Source: Vibrio hepatarius (GTDB taxonomy: Bacteria; Pseudomonadota; Gammaproteobacteria; Enterobacterales; Vibrionaceae). From it: DNA of 64,000 nucleotides. The notes under the pieces were generated by a model. That model saw nothing but the letters and a program-made list of their open reading frames with translations, searched no databases and had not been told where the DNA came from. Each line of letters opens with the position of its first letter. Within the stretch, counting starts at the first letter, position 1. The stretch spans positions 89,679-153,678 of the forward strand of contig NZ_LHPI01000020.1 of NCBI RefSeq assembly GCF_001274785.1, read 5' to 3'. Below are positions 63,211 through 64,000 of this stretch, one piece after another. The position numbers and the translations under genes are program-made.

Positions 63211-63510
63211 GTGTCACGACGTTATTCACATTCCGTCCGATTTGCTATCGTTGCGCTGTGCAGTGTCTTACTGACGCTGTGGATGAACGTGGCGTTTATC
63301 CAGCATCAATACGACCTTGCTCCCACCCACCATCAGGAACATCATTGCCAGCTGTTTGCCTGTGCACAACACGGTGCCAGCGCGGCAACCATTACTTTTG
63401 AAGATACATCGTTACCCGATGTGTTTGCCTCAGAAGATAGCTATCACTACTTGGCGTCCGCCACGTTTGGCTATTTGGCGCGCTCCCCCCCACTCAATCC
63501 TAACGCTTAA
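63211..63510 (+). CDS. Small His/Cys-rich membrane-anchored protein of the zinc operon (DUF2607-like)
   Basis: 99 residues from the preferred GTG at 63211 (MSRRYSHSVRFAIVALCS); a TTG at 63193 would overlap the hairpin. A hydrophobic segment (about 11-30) precedes a metal-ligand-rich stretch QHQYDL, HHQEHHCQLFACAQHG. It resembles vibrio DUF2607 proteins by this pattern; I do not know a demonstrated function. It lies 64 bases before the ZrgA-like gene and behind the Zur box, so a role in zinc binding or delivery is plausible inference. Confidence 0.7.
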   Translation: MSRRYSHSVRFAIVALCSVLLTLWMNVAFIQHQYDLAPTHHQEHHCQLFACAQHGASAATITFEDTSLPDVFASEDSYHYLASATFGYLARSPPLNPNA

Positions 63511-63574
63511 CCTGTTTTTCCCTGCCAATACGCAGGCGATTTTTCACAACTTAAGAATGTAGTTAGGATTTAGT

Positions 63575-64000
<426 letters not shown>

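Overview
The window looks like a stretch of a Vibrio chromosome (gammaproteobacterium, moderate GC). The evidence is the complete mannose-sensitive haemagglutinin (MSHA) type IV pilus locus in the vibrio arrangement, flanked on one side by mreBCD-maf-rng-yhdP and on the other by ssb-qstR-galU-uvrA-pglL, together with the msrA-tamA-tamB-ytfP-ppa-fbp-mpl block. I cannot name the species from the sequence alone.

Region 1 (1-3.7 kb) is the edge of a genomic island. Three tightly coupled minus-strand genes encode an intact tyrosine recombinase, a related protein with a broken active site, and a small third protein cut by the window edge. This architecture fits the gamma-mobile-trio module GmtY-GmtZ-GmtX, whose islands carry defence and toxin cargo. 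Any cargo would lie to the left of this window. The island abuts the rraB terminator, and an inverted repeat with a 7 bp spacer between them is a candidate att or recombinase site.

Region 2 (3.7-16.8 kb) is core: rraB, a long regulatory gap, a solitary arginine deiminase gene arcA, then a minus-strand series tldD, a nitrilase-family amidase, yhdP, rng, maf, mreD, mreC, mreB (protein maturation, outer-membrane lipid transport, RNA decay, cell shape).

Region 3 (16.9-35.2 kb) is the MSHA locus on the minus strand: assembly genes mshH-I-J-K-L-M-N-E-G-F followed by pilin genes mshB-A-C-D-O-P-Q. A hairpin terminator after mshA can make the major pilin more abundant than the distal minor pilins. 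MshE (N-terminal c-di-GMP-type repeats) and MshH (degenerate GGDEF/EAL, CsrD-like) tie the locus to the motile/sessile switch.

Region 4 (35.3-43.8 kb) holds ssb, the competence regulator qstR with a LuxR/HapR-like operator candidate upstream, galU, uvrA, a PglL-type O-oligosaccharyltransferase and an alanine-glyoxylate type aminotransferase.

Region 5 (43.9-53.4 kb) holds lysC behind a lysine riboswitch, pmbA (partner of tldD), darP/yjgA, thiBPQ behind a TPP riboswitch, ubiX and mpl.

Region 6 (53.7-64 kb) holds fbp, ppa, ytfP, tamB, tamA, msrA, ytfK, ytfJ, and then the start of a zinc-uptake operon: a small His/Cys-rich protein and a ZrgA-like zinc-binding protein with a long Asp-His repeat, cut by the right edge. 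Its candidate Zur operator lies exactly at the centre of the hairpin that should terminate ytfJ.

No rRNA, tRNA, insertion sequence or CRISPR array was seen.
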